A stretch of 64,000 nucleotides of DNA from Rosa chinensis (Eukaryota; Streptophyta; Magnoliopsida; Rosales; Rosaceae), in contig NC_037092.1 in assembly GCF_002994745.2 (NCBI RefSeq), positions 22,717,001 to 22,781,000 of the forward strand. Reading direction: 5' to 3'. The notes beneath the pieces were generated by a model. It was not told where the DNA came from and ran no database searches. It worked only from the letters and a program-made list of their open reading frames with translations. Of the stretch, positions 40,848-51,335 are shown one piece after another. Within the stretch, counting starts at the first letter, position 1, and the number at the start of each line of letters is the position of its first letter. Made by a program: the position numbers and the translations under genes.

Positions 40848-42418
40848 TTATACTTTGAGATCATCAAGAAAAGATTTTCCTTGAAGCTTACGCGCAAAAA
40901 AGGCTTTGGTGTAGTCTTGCACTCCGATTCTTGTATATGCAGCAGGTGTTTGTTCCGTGATCAAGCTAGAGGCTGGTCCAATTTCACCATCAAATCTCGG
41001 GTTGCAAAATGTCGCGATTGAGAGTCTTTCTTTTTCGGAGTTTACAATTGCTCGATGCTCAATGCTACGATAAGTCCCATTTGTTTTAATCTGCCATTAG
41101 TTCAATTTATATTTAAAGCTAGCTAGTGAATATTTCTCATTCAAGTAGGTAATAGCGTTAAGTAATTAAGAAGTTGATTACCTCCAAAGCGTCTCCGATG
41201 TTGACAATAAAGGCATCAGCAAGTGGCTTAACGGGAACCCAAATCCCGTCCTTCTTGATTTGGAGACCTTCAATTTCATTGACTTGCAGGAGGATGGTGA
41301 GGCCCGAGGCGTCCGAATGTGGAGTAAAGCCGATGACTTTCTCCGGCTGAGGACATGGAGGATAATAATTCATCCTCATGGATTGCATTCCATCTTCAAA
41401 TAACTCGGTCAATTCCTTGGCATCAATTTTTAAAGCATTTTCCATTTGTGTCAGGATAGCCATGGCTAGGTTGTTCAGTTCCAATGAGTACATCTCCAAG
41501 GTGTCTCTGTTCGATCATGTAACATATGTAAGTTTCTTTGTAAATAGTCACGCACCTAGATCATCATTCATCATGCAATAGTAGCCTAATTTAATATGCA
41601 CACGCAGAGAGAGAGAGAGAGAGAGAACTTGAAAGGAGTAGGGAGCTCCGGGAATAAGTGAGGCTTCCTCATCCGGACGGGAAGGGTGGTGAGGAAGAAA
41701 ACATCAGCCCAATCAAGTTTTTGCTCTTCGGAAACGACAAAGAGTTGTCCAAAACCCTCCATTTCGTCTGGATGCTGCCATAACCTTTTCTTCTCCTCTA
41801 TCGAGAGGTTGAAGAAGTCTTGAATTTCTGTCTTAATTTTCTCCAACAAAGAAGAGCTCACCCCATGGTTTACCAACTGCTTGCAACATACAATTAAAAG
41901 CACTCTACGGTCAATGATTGCTTTCTTGCTTATTTTGAAGTGATATACTGATACTTTGTCCAAAATATCCAAAATAAACGGTTAAGTTCAAGTGTTTAAC
42001 CCCACATACATTCAAATGGTACCTTTCATCAATAGAAGTATTGGTACATGAATGTATTGAAGAAAGAGGGAATTTAAATACTTTCTGAACTCTAAACTTG
42101 AGGTACCTGGAAGAAACCCCACTCTTTGCAAGCCAAGTGGAGCCTAGCCAGTTCATCAGAATCATGAGAACTGTTCGATTCTTTCCTGGAAAGCAGTTTC
42201 TCGAAGTTGATGGTTGGTATTTCAGGCTGTACAGAACTGCGCGCGTCGTCGGAATCGATCTTGTTTTTTTGGTCTCGAGCATCACTATCATCGAGATCTT
42301 GCTGTATATATCTGGGTGGAAGGGTGGTTATGGGCTTCTTGGCTAATTCTTGAACAGAAGGAACAAGATGAGAAACACCGCATACCCAGCTGCTGCTCTC
42401 TTCCTCTACTATTTCCAT
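40848..42418 (-). CDS. 2-oxoglutarate/Fe(II) dioxygenase, SRG1/DIOX-like
   Basis: Four minus-strand exons, 42418-42107, 41876-41629, 41506-41182 and 41090-40848, give 375 codons, usual for the plant DOXC class. N-terminal DIOX_N domain contains [11 protein letters not shown] and EWGFFQLVNHGV across intron 1. The jelly-roll core carries the iron ligands His250 and Asp252 ([10 protein letters not shown]) and His307 (SIEHRAIV), and the 2-oxoglutarate site R-L-S at 317-319. PPCPQPEKV is a DIOX hallmark. The enzyme would hydroxylate or demethylate a specialised metabolite; the substrate is unknown. A (CT)n tract follows the exon-2 donor directly. A broken paralogue with the same exon structure lies at 48029-59095 on the same strand. 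Confidence 0.94.
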
Positions 42419-42941
42419 GGCTTTTGCCCTGTTAATTTCTTTTCCCGAGGGGTTCCTCGTGTTAACAAGAATATAAATGATGGGCACCAAAACCCTGGGT
42501 TAATTGTTAATTGAGAGATAAGGAAGAGATAATCAAAAGAAAGAGCTAAAGACTGAAAATGCAAATTCATTCGCATTTCTCAAGGTCAGCAGATAGAGTA
42601 TATCTATTTGGTGCTGGTTGCTCCAGGGGAGATTCCATCTAGTGGTTTGTTTAGTCGTTTTGTATAACATAACGACAAGCATACTTGTCGATCTGCACAA
42701 GGATACTTGTCAATTCAATTAGATACTTTACGAATTTTGTAACACAAATTAGTAATTGGTCTTAAATTTCATTCATACTAATTTTCTAATGACCTAAAAT
42801 TTAAGGTGATTTCATAATTAATGTAGGAGTAATTGGACATGACCAAAAATTGATTTTTGAATGGCCTAAAACGATCTTTCTAGTCTAACATAACAATATC
42901 CGATGTAGCAGTAATATGTAGGACATTGGGATAATTATTTG
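42419..42941. other. Upstream region of the dioxygenase gene
   Basis: AT-rich DNA, presumed promoter and leader. 42840-42930 shares a motif (TCTAACATAACAATATCCGATG) with 45215-45252, which is unexplained local repetition. Confidence 0.4.
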
Positions 42942-43179
42942 GGTTAATTACATATAAGTGCATATTTGAATGTTTTTTTAGCTATAAAGTAACCAACTAT
43001 TTTTTTTTCCCTCGTAAGGCCACTAGAATAAAAAAAGGTGTTCAATTTTAGATATAAAATTTAATATATTTACATAAATGCCACTAGAGTAAAAAGTTAA
43101 CAATCATCCTCTCTCTTCTCTCCAGTGAGGTCTCCGGCCAACTTCCGGCGGGTCTCCGGCCAACTTCCGGTGAACTCCG

Positions 43180-43930
43180 GCGACTACAAAAGTTACTGTC
43201 ATTAACACCAAAAGCTACTGTCGTAAGCAATAAAAGCTACTCTGATCAGATTTCCGATAACCTCCGGCGAGGTTACAAAAGCAACTGTTATCAGTAACAA
43301 AAGCTACTGTGGTGAGATTTCCGACAACCTCTAGCGAGGTCACAAAAGCTATTGTCACCAGCAACAAAAGCTACTGTCACTAGTAATAAAAGTTACTCTG
43401 GTGAGATTTCCGGCAACTTCCGGTGAGGTAACAAAAACTACTATCACTAACAACAACAGCTACTCCTTACCAAAAAGACCTAATGCTCCTTAAAACCAAA
43501 AGCTACTGTCACCAACACCAAAAGCTACTCTCATCAGCAACAAACGTTACTCTCACCAATAACAGAAAACTACTCTCACGAACAGCAAAAGTTGCTCTCA
43601 CTAACACTAAAAGAAAGCTACTCCGGTATCAAAAACTACTCTCTCCATAAACAAAAACTACTCTCACCAACACAAAAAGCTACTACTACCACCACAAAAA
43701 AACTACATTCACCACCAACAAAAACTACTCTCACCAATGTCAAAAACTATTATCACCACCGCAAAAAGCTATAATCATCACCACCAAAAGTTACTCTCAC
43801 CAACAACAAAAGATACTATCATCAACATCAAAATCTCTTCTCACCAACAATAAAAAACTACTTTCACCAACTCCGAAAGCTATTCTCACAAACTCTGAAA
43901 ATTACTCTTACCAACATTGAAAACCGCATC
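43180..43930 (+). repeat. Degenerate 20-23 bp minisatellite
   Basis: Roughly thirty imperfect units around AACAAAAGCTACTCTCACCA. The period varies between units. It lies inside the MULE-like element, and no protein product is implied. Confidence 0.85.
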
Positions 43931-44966
43931 TTAGATAAACAGAGAGAGTTTTGAGGGTTCTTTACTTGTGAGAACAAATGCATTAAAACCAAAGCAGGCC
44001 CAAATGCCAACAGAGGCTATCATAAGTTCAGAACATTAAAACTAGTCTGTGCAGAATCAAAGGGACAGAGGAACTTGACACAAGAAAATGGTAGGCAATA
44101 TATAAAGAGTTTTACCAGCAGGGTGACAGAAGCACAATTGAGAAACCAAACAGGCTTTGAATTGATTAAGCTTATCCAGGTCTCAGAGCTAGTACTTTGA
44201 ATTGATGACTAGTATATGAATTACAGCCACTCGGTAATTCTACGACATCAAATACACATCACAAATTCACTTAAATCTTGAACATCAAACTTAACTATTC
44301 CAATCGCTCTAAACAATTTGTAATCATGTAGAGGTTTCTCAATTCTTACAGCAAATCAAACTCAAGAAATTCGGAATCCAAATACTCAGTAAATCAAACT
44401 TAAGAATTCCATAAGCTCTGAATGTTCAAAAATCAAATAATCCTAGGCTGAATTAGCTCGGAGATGCAATCTGGAAATAGAAGGTAAACCTGAAGCTCGA
44501 CGACGATGACGAATTAGGGCCGATTGCGCTCAGGCCCGACTACGAAGAACGCATCTGGAATCCGCTCAGGTTGAATTAGAGGACATCGACGACCTCGTAT
44601 CTCGACGAGGAGCGTAAGGTCGCCGGAGTTGAACAACGCGGCGGTATCGAAGACGTCGATCATATCAGATCTACTTCACCTTCATCCTTCTCGCCTTGCG
44701 CTGCGGGATCGTGAGATAGCCAGATTGGTGTTAGAGGCAGTGGATTTAAGGACCTCGATGATCCATTTTCCGGCGACGTTATCCTCATGCGTGGAGATGA
44801 TGAGAATCTACTCCGGCTCGTCTCCGTTCGAGTCCGCTTCGATTGAGAAAGGTAATGGAGATGGAATCAGCGACAGAATCAGTGATGGCGTTGAGGAAGG
44901 GTGCCGCTGAAGCCGAGCGAGATGGTGAGAAAGGGAGCTGCCGGAGCTGAGCAAGGGTTTTCTCGT

Positions 44967-44967
<1 letters not shown>

Positions 44968-45008
<41 letters not shown>
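44968..45008. repeat. (GA)n microsatellite
   Basis: About 20 GA repeats, near the right TIR of the MULE-like element. Confidence 0.95.
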
Positions 45009-45011
<3 letters not shown>

Positions 45012-45254
45012 TATGTCGTTTTGGTGAGAGACTAATCGATGGAGTCCGTTTAATTTCTTCCACGAAGGGCAAAATCATCAGTAAGGAAATAATTTTAAGA
45101 TAAGAGTGGCCTTATGTGTACAAAAAATCTTTGGTGGCCTTATGGCTAATTTAAGTTTTAAAATGACACTTGTATGTAATTTTCTATAATTATTTGATTT
45201 GGAATGGCAATCTAAGGTGATTTTCCTAGTTTGACATAACAAAATACGATTTAG

Positions 45255-46352
45255 AGCTTGAATTTACATCCAAACCCTAGAGAGAGAGGAGGCCACTTGG
45301 TAAACCACAGAGTCATGGCAGGCTGGAAGGGATGTAGTATCCGAATGTAGGTGGTCCGGTCGAAGAAGGGGCTGCAGGGTGATGGTGCCACAGTCCAGGG
45401 CGCTGGGTGGTTTTGACGGAAAACAGCAGTGGTGGTCTGATGGCCAGAAGTCGAGGCTGATATCGCTATACACCAGAGAGGATCGCGGTCGGTCTGGCAA
45501 GTGGTTCGAGGCGGTGTCGAGGGATCGGAGGTCGCCGGGTAGTGAGACGGTGTGATGGCAGCGTTGAGACCTACTCTGATCAGATCGGGTTGGATGGATT
45601 TGATCCCGTTTGGATGGTTTGAATCCGATCTGGGGTGACTTGGGTGGTTTGGATCCAATCTGGGATGCGGCGGCGCCTTTAGCTGGCGTGAAGCGGTATG
45701 CCGCCGATGGTGGGACTGTGCGGGAGGTGCAGGCAAACTGTTGGCGTCATGGCTGTTGGAGTGTTCAACCTAGAGTTGGGCTTGGTGATATTTGGGCCTG
45801 GCCTTGGGCCTTGGACCGTACCCTTGTTATTTTTCTTTTATTGTAAACTACTTTTTACTATGACGTGGATCTATATCGGTAATAAGTCCCTACTATCTTT
45901 TGGTAGGGCGACGTGAGCTTTGTCTAGGTATGCACACTCAATGTGCCTTGTCTTGCCTAACGAGGCGGCGAACTATTTGCTTGATCAAATGGACGCAACC
46001 TACTAGTAGCAGAATGAAATTGAGTGTTGCCAGATTTATTTCCATGCAGCAACATAGTGGAAAAACTGTGCTATTTGTAATCATGTTTATTTGTGATAAA
46101 GTTATCTTTCCGGTATGTCACTGCTGTGTCAAAGCAAAATGGAGTAGTCACACTCATGAGTACACTCTTTGCTAATTGGTGCTTGTTAGAATACATAGTT
46201 TTTGTAGAGAATCCTAATATTATTTCAGGATGTTCTCTTTATGCTTATTGTAATCTGGGGTTCAGATTCTACGTCCTCCCTTATATTCTGCAATTTCATT
46301 AATCAAGACTTGAGAGCAGCCGCACTAACCCTTTAAAAAAAAAAAAAAAATG
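45255..46352 (+). mobile_element. 5'-truncated LINE-like retroposon
   Basis: Ends in an A-run (46335-46350) and is flanked by direct repeats AAATACGATTTAG (45242-45254) and AAATACGATGTAG (46353-46365), one mismatch. The 3' part resembles LINE 3' UTRs of plants, ending with an 'AAGACTTGAGAGCAGC'-like segment before the A-run. The short open frames inside contain no reverse transcriptase motif, so only a 3' portion was inserted. Confidence 0.7.
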
Positions 46353-47016
46353 AAATACGATGTAGTGACAATTTTTCATAAGTTGTAACATTAAATATTG
46401 CTGATGTTTTGCTCTTTCATCTTCTTATCTTTTTTATTTTAATTTGAGATTTTGAATCATGAACTCTTAAGCATCTCCAATACATTGGTCCAATTAAAAT
46501 ATAGTAGAATTCACAACTCCAACAATTTTATTACTTTTGAAAAGTGGCCATCACTATTTAAAAAGTTTGGTTTGTTAATTAAATAAACTTTATTCTATTT
46601 TGTCTCTATTTGGAATTTAATTTGACTATAATAAAATATTAAAATTTCACTACTAACACTGGTTTAGTGGAACTCTGAAAAGTAACTGCTCAATTTTTTT
46701 TTTTTTTTGAGAGAAAGATGACAGAATTGTATTAAATGTTCTAGCAATGGCTATCACTGTTAGAGATGTGTGTTCTCCCAAAGTTTTGAATATTTTTATG
46801 TTCCACTTTCCTTTCAACAAACATAGAAAAATATTACAAAATTTTTGTAGATCTTGATAGAAATACCAAGTAATTGATCTGAAAAGATGCAATTATATAC
46901 CCATGTCAAGAATATTAATATGTGTGTGTACGTACATGGCACTTCTAGTGACAGATCTCTCAGCCAGAAGATGTGGTGAAGTTAGGAGTGATTTTTTTTT
47001 TTAATAACTATTTTAA

Positions 47017-47462
47017 GGGATCACTTATTAGACTCACTTTTCGATCACATATCCACATCTCAACCGTTTAGTTTTTAGGCCTATATGAGTAGATCACCTC
47101 TATAAATTTTTATCCAAATTTATAATTATTAAGGCAACATTGCAATTTACAAAATTACTCAAGGCCCAACACCTTTTGGTATTATAATACCTTCTCTCCA
47201 CACAGAAAGAAAAAGCGTAGAGCCCCGACCCGACTTGACCGCTCCGGTTGGGACAGGAAGTAGGGATTGAAAGGGGCAACTCCAATTATAAAAGGTTCAT
47301 GTTGAATAGATTTGGTTAACCAATTAATTTAATCTAGTTCAATACCTTAATGATCATCAATTTGGCTGAAAATTTGTAAAAGTGATTTATACAATAGGAC
47401 CTAAAAACTGGACGGTCGAGATGTCGAAATGCGATCGAAAAATGAGTCCCACAAGAAATCCC
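47017..47462. mobile_element. MITE flanked by TTAA
   Basis: 446 bp. Inverted ends GGGATCACTTATTAGACTCA and GGGATTTCTTGTGGGACTCA, with similarity extending about 75 bp inward (CATCTCRACCGT...AGTTTTTAGG). TTAA lies at both boundaries (47013-47016, 47463-47466). No coding capacity. The superfamily is uncertain: TTAA is the piggyBac target, but a PIF/Harbinger-type 3 bp target within TTAA is possible. Confidence 0.7.
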
Positions 47463-47465
47463 TTA

Positions 47466-47494
47466 ATTACATACATACATACATACATACATAC
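47466..47494. repeat. (ACAT)n microsatellite
   Basis: About seven tetranucleotide repeats immediately to the right of the TTAA-flanked MITE. Confidence 0.9.
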
Positions 47495-48722
47495 CCGGTC
47501 TATACTGCACCCAATACCAAACTAGCAAGGCTGTGGTGCCCAAGTCACAACTGGGCAGCCGACGGGTTATCCGAAAGTAGGAAAGCTGCCAAAAGCCTAA
47601 AAGTCAATCTCTACCAAAATTGAAGGAGAACAAGTAACCGCGTTCTAGAAGGTTTCCTAACCTCCAAAGATCTTGAGTCATTATCACTCAAGCAATCACG
47701 CCTTACAAGGGAAATAAATCACTCAATATAGACCTATCTACCCCATAAACAGGTGATTAACACAAAACACCTTACTCTAACATCATACTTAATTACGTTG
47801 AAAATATTCTGACTTCACCGTTTATAAGTTTGTTAGTCATATTTCTATGTGCATGACAATGATAACATACATGTGGATATAGCAGAAGTTTTGGTCTTTT
47901 GGATATAATTAATTATATTTCATGCCAATGCCAGCATGGTTGCAAAATATATTCCAATCTCACAAACTGAACACACAATATTCTTCCTGATATTCTTAAC
48001 TTATTATTGAGATCTTGATGAACTTAATTTATAATCTAAGATCATCAAGAAAGGATTTTCCTTGAAGCTTACGTACAAATAAGGCTGTGAAGAAATCTTG
48101 CACTCCGATGCTTGTATATGCAGCATGTGTTTCTTCAGTGATCAAGCTAGGTGCTGGACAAATTTCGCCATCAAGTCTCGGGCTGTAAAATGTCGCGATT
48201 GACAGTCTTTCTTTTTTAGAGTTGACAATTGCTCGATGCTCAATGCTACGATAAGTTCCATTTGTTTGAATCTACCATTAATTTATGTTAGGTTTCAAGC
48301 AAGTGAACAACTCTCATTCAACTATATTCAAGTAATAGGGTTAGGGAAAAACTTGATTACCTCTAAAATGTCTCCAACGTTGACAATGAAGGCATCTGGA
48401 AGTGGCTTAACAGGAAACCAAATCCCATCCTTCTTGACTTGGAGAACTTCCAATAATTCATTGACTTGCAGGAGGATGGTTAAACCTACGGCGTCCGAAT
48501 GAGGAGTAAGGTCGGTGACTTTCTCCGGTTGTGGACATGGAGGATAATAGTTCATCCTCATGGATTGCATTCCACCTACAAACGACTTGGTCAATTCCTT
48601 GGCTTCAATTTTTAAAGCATTTTCCATTTGGGTTGGATAGCCATGGCTAGGTTTTCCAATTCCATTGAGTAAATCTCCAAGGTGTCTCTGCATGTACATG
48701 TAAAAAGTAAGTTTCTTTGTAG

Positions 48723-48723
<1 letters not shown>

Positions 48724-48750
<27 letters not shown>
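48724..48750. repeat. (GA)n tract directly after the exon-2 splice donor
   Basis: A GA run on the + strand (CT on the gene strand) abuts the exon-2 donor. The same layout is found in the intact paralogue (41606-41627), so the tract predates the gene duplication. Confidence 0.9.
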
Positions 48751-48753
<3 letters not shown>

Positions 48754-49767
48754 TGAAAGGAGTAGGGAGCTCCGGGAATAAGTGAGGCTTCCTCATCTGG
48801 ACAGGAAGGGTGGTGAGGAAGAAAATGTCAGCCCAATCAAGTTTTTGCTCTTCAGAAACGACAAAGGCCTGTCCAAAACCCTCCACGTCTCCTGGATGCT
48901 GCCAAAACCTTTTCTTCTCCTCTATCGGGAGGTTGAAGAAGTCTTGAATTTCTGTCTTCATTTTCTCCATCAAAGAAGAGCTCACACCATGGTTTACCAG
49001 CTACAAAATATAATTAGAAGTACTATGCCGTCAGTGATTGGTTTCTTGCTTTTTGTTAAAGTGATATACTATATATATGTTGTCCAAAAAAGTATAATGG
49101 TGTATAATTGTATATGAGAATTAGGTGGTAGTTTTAGTCACCTGGGTATTTATTCCCGTACGTAATTCCCTTTACTTATGAGATTTTAAATTCCAATTCT
49201 CCTCTTTAATACCAATTGACAAAAACATTATGGTTTCTAAATTCTTTATTACAATGACAATGATCTCTATCAACTCTGATAAAGTAAGGCCTACTTTTGG
49301 TGTCAAAAGCTTGTATAAACCGACAAGGAATTGCCAACTTTGAGTAATTTTATATTGAAATCATCAATTAAAATTCTTAACTGAAAAGGCAAGCATGAAT
49401 CGATATTAAAATAATGTATAGGGGTTTTGTCTATTTATCCCATTTCTAGGGATTTTTTTCTCACTTACCCCATTAAGTTTTTTTAATTCCCTCTTACCCA
49501 ATACACTCTAAGGGAGTCTTCCTTAATACCCCATTAAGATTTTTTTTTTGTTTTTAATTTTTTTAAATATAATTTTACCCCTCACCCCTTTGTTACTTAG
49601 AGGGAGAGAGAGAGAAAATGGAAGAGAGAGAAACCATAGGAGACTTCGCCAGAGCCCATCACCGACCGCCGGAATCAGGCCACCGGTCGCCGGATTCCGG
49701 CCAACTTTCGCCGGAATTCGGCACACCGGCTGCCGCCCACCGGAATTTGCTGAAAATCTCACCGGAA

Positions 49768-49925
49768 AGTTTTTTTGCCCCCGATAGACGTCAATTGCCC
49801 CCCAATAGACGTCTATTGCCCCCCAATAGACGTCTATTGCCCCCCAATAGACGTCTATTGCCCCCAATAGACGTCTATTGACCCTCAATAGACGACTATC
49901 AGCCATGTATTGGCCCCCAATAGAC
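49768..49925 (+). repeat. Palindromic 22-23 bp tandem repeat
   Basis: About six to seven units of the form CCCCCAATAGACGTCTATTG. The core AATAGACGTCTATT is its own reverse complement, so each unit can fold. More dispersed copies lie at 50020-50060 and 50153-50230. Confidence 0.93.
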
Positions 49926-50659
49926 GTTTAAATTACCGAAATGGTAATTAATCTTCCTAAAACTACACAAATAAAACTTTGATTAAAGAAAAAAAACGAG
50001 CAGATTACATCAATTCAAAACGTCTATTGCCCCCCAATAGACGTCTATTGGCTCCTAATAGAACTTTCAATTGCCGGAATGGGAACTAATCTCCCTAAAT
50101 TTAGACAAATAAAAGTTTGATTAAAGAAAAAAAAAAAGATTACATCAATCCAAAACGTCTATTGCTCTCTTATAGACGTCTATTGCCCTCCAATAGACCT
50201 TTAACAAGCCTCTATTGCCCCAATAGAACTTTTTTTTTTTTAATTTTTCTTTCATTCTGACCTTCTGCCAAAAAAAGAAGAAGAAGAAAGAAATTGACTT
50301 GGGCACCCAGAGAAAAGCTCTGGGCACCAAAATGTCGTTCACCTCCGCCTCCGGCGCACCAGATCAACGTTCTCCTCTGCCACCGGCCTGTGACGAGCGC
50401 CGGAGAGCCTGGATTGAGCACCGGAGGTCGAGCTTGAGCGCCGAATCTCACCGGAGATGATTGATTTGCAGCGGGCAGCAATGGAATTGAGGCGAACGCC
50501 GGAGATAACGGATCTCTTTCGCCGGAGATCAACGCGATTCCAGCTCGGTCAACGATTCCAGCTCTGCCGGCGCTTTTCTCTTCCATCATCGGATCTGCAG
50601 CATCGACTCTGGTTCCGAGTTGTAATTCCAGTTTAGATTCAGGCTCCGGTTGAACATCA

Positions 50660-50960
50660 AACTCTGGTGTTGGCTCCGGTTGAGCGCCGGAGAACCTTGA
50701 TCTAGCGCCGGAAAGCCTTCATTGACACCGGAGAACCTTGGTCTAGCGCTGAAGAACCTTGATCGAGCTCCGGATAGCCTTCGTCGAGCACTAGAGAGGC
50801 TAGATCGAGCACCGGAGGGCCTGGAACGCCTTAGGGCCTATGTCGAACGCCGGAAGGCCTACGTCGTACCTCGGAGAGGCTGGGTCCAGAGCGCCTGGGT
50901 CAAGCGCCGAACGCCGGAAGGGTTGGGTGGAGCGCCGGAGGGGCTGGAACGTCGCCGGAG
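50660..50960 (+). repeat. GC-rich degenerate minisatellite
   Basis: Imperfect units of about 24-27 bp around GAGCRCCGGAGARCCTTGAT. It keeps a frame open at 50722-50964 but shows no protein family. Confidence 0.75.
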
Positions 50961-50976
50961 CTAGAGGTTAGTTGGG

Positions 50977-50977
<1 letters not shown>

Positions 50978-51068
<91 letters not shown>
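50978..51068. repeat. (GA)n microsatellite
   Basis: About 90 bp of GA repeats near the right end of the MULE-like element. Confidence 0.95.
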
Positions 51069-51074
<6 letters not shown>

Positions 51075-51335
51075 TCGGGGATGAGAAGCTCGAGTGGCAG
51101 TATGTAATTTATTAATTAAGCAGAGGGCAGAATAGTCATTTCTCTTTAAATTGGGTTAGTAAGAATAAAAATCTGTTGCTGGGGTAAGTGGGATAACTTT
51201 GACTCATTTTGGGGCTTTTGGTCAAGAACCCTAATATATAACTTAGTTCGACTTACCTAATTGAAAGTTTTAAGGCACTGTGAGGAATATATAGATTTCA
51301 ACCACATGTATTAAATTTAAAGTTTGAAATTACAC

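Larger units (their letters stand above)
42942..45185. mobile_element. MULE-like non-autonomous element with minisatellite core
   Basis: 2244 bp. The flanks are a perfect 11 bp direct repeat ATAATTATTTG (42931-42941 and 45186-45196). The ends form degenerate inverted repeats of about 100 bp (TTAATTACATATAAGTG versus AAAATTACATACAAGTG, with further matches around AAGGCCACT). Inside: 'CCGGCAACTTCCGG'-type GC motifs, a minisatellite, an unrecognised GC-rich open segment (44629-44910, +) and a (GA)n tract near the right end. No transposase. Confidence 0.78.
46366..48028. other. Intergenic DNA with one MITE
   Basis: Holds the TTAA-flanked MITE (47017-47462) and an (ACAT)n microsatellite (47466-47494). 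The rest is AT-rich with no gene recognised. Confidence 0.5.
49421..51231. mobile_element. MULE-like non-autonomous element in intron 1 of the broken dioxygenase
   Basis: 1811 bp. Flanks TAATGTATA (49412-49420) and TAATATATA (51232-51240) are a 9 bp duplication with one mismatch. The ends share inverted similarity (GGGTTYTTG...CACTTACCCC). The layout matches the element at 24670: TIR, GC-rich CCGGATTCCGG motifs, repeated 'YAATAGACGTCTATTG'-type units, and a long (GA)n tract about 150 bp from one TIR. No transposase seen. Confidence 0.78.

Noticed and set aside
43180..43930. Repeat array that might be taken for a CRISPR-like array
   Set aside because: Units are degenerate and contiguous without unique spacers, in a plant transposon context.
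45251..45736. 161-codon minus frame, His/Pro/Thr-rich
   Set aside because: Lies inside the LINE-like insertion, compositionally biased, no recognised domain.
49523..49906. Minus frame with repeated IDVYWGA
   Set aside because: Produced by the palindromic tandem repeat, which leaves both strands open. Not evidence for a repeat protein.
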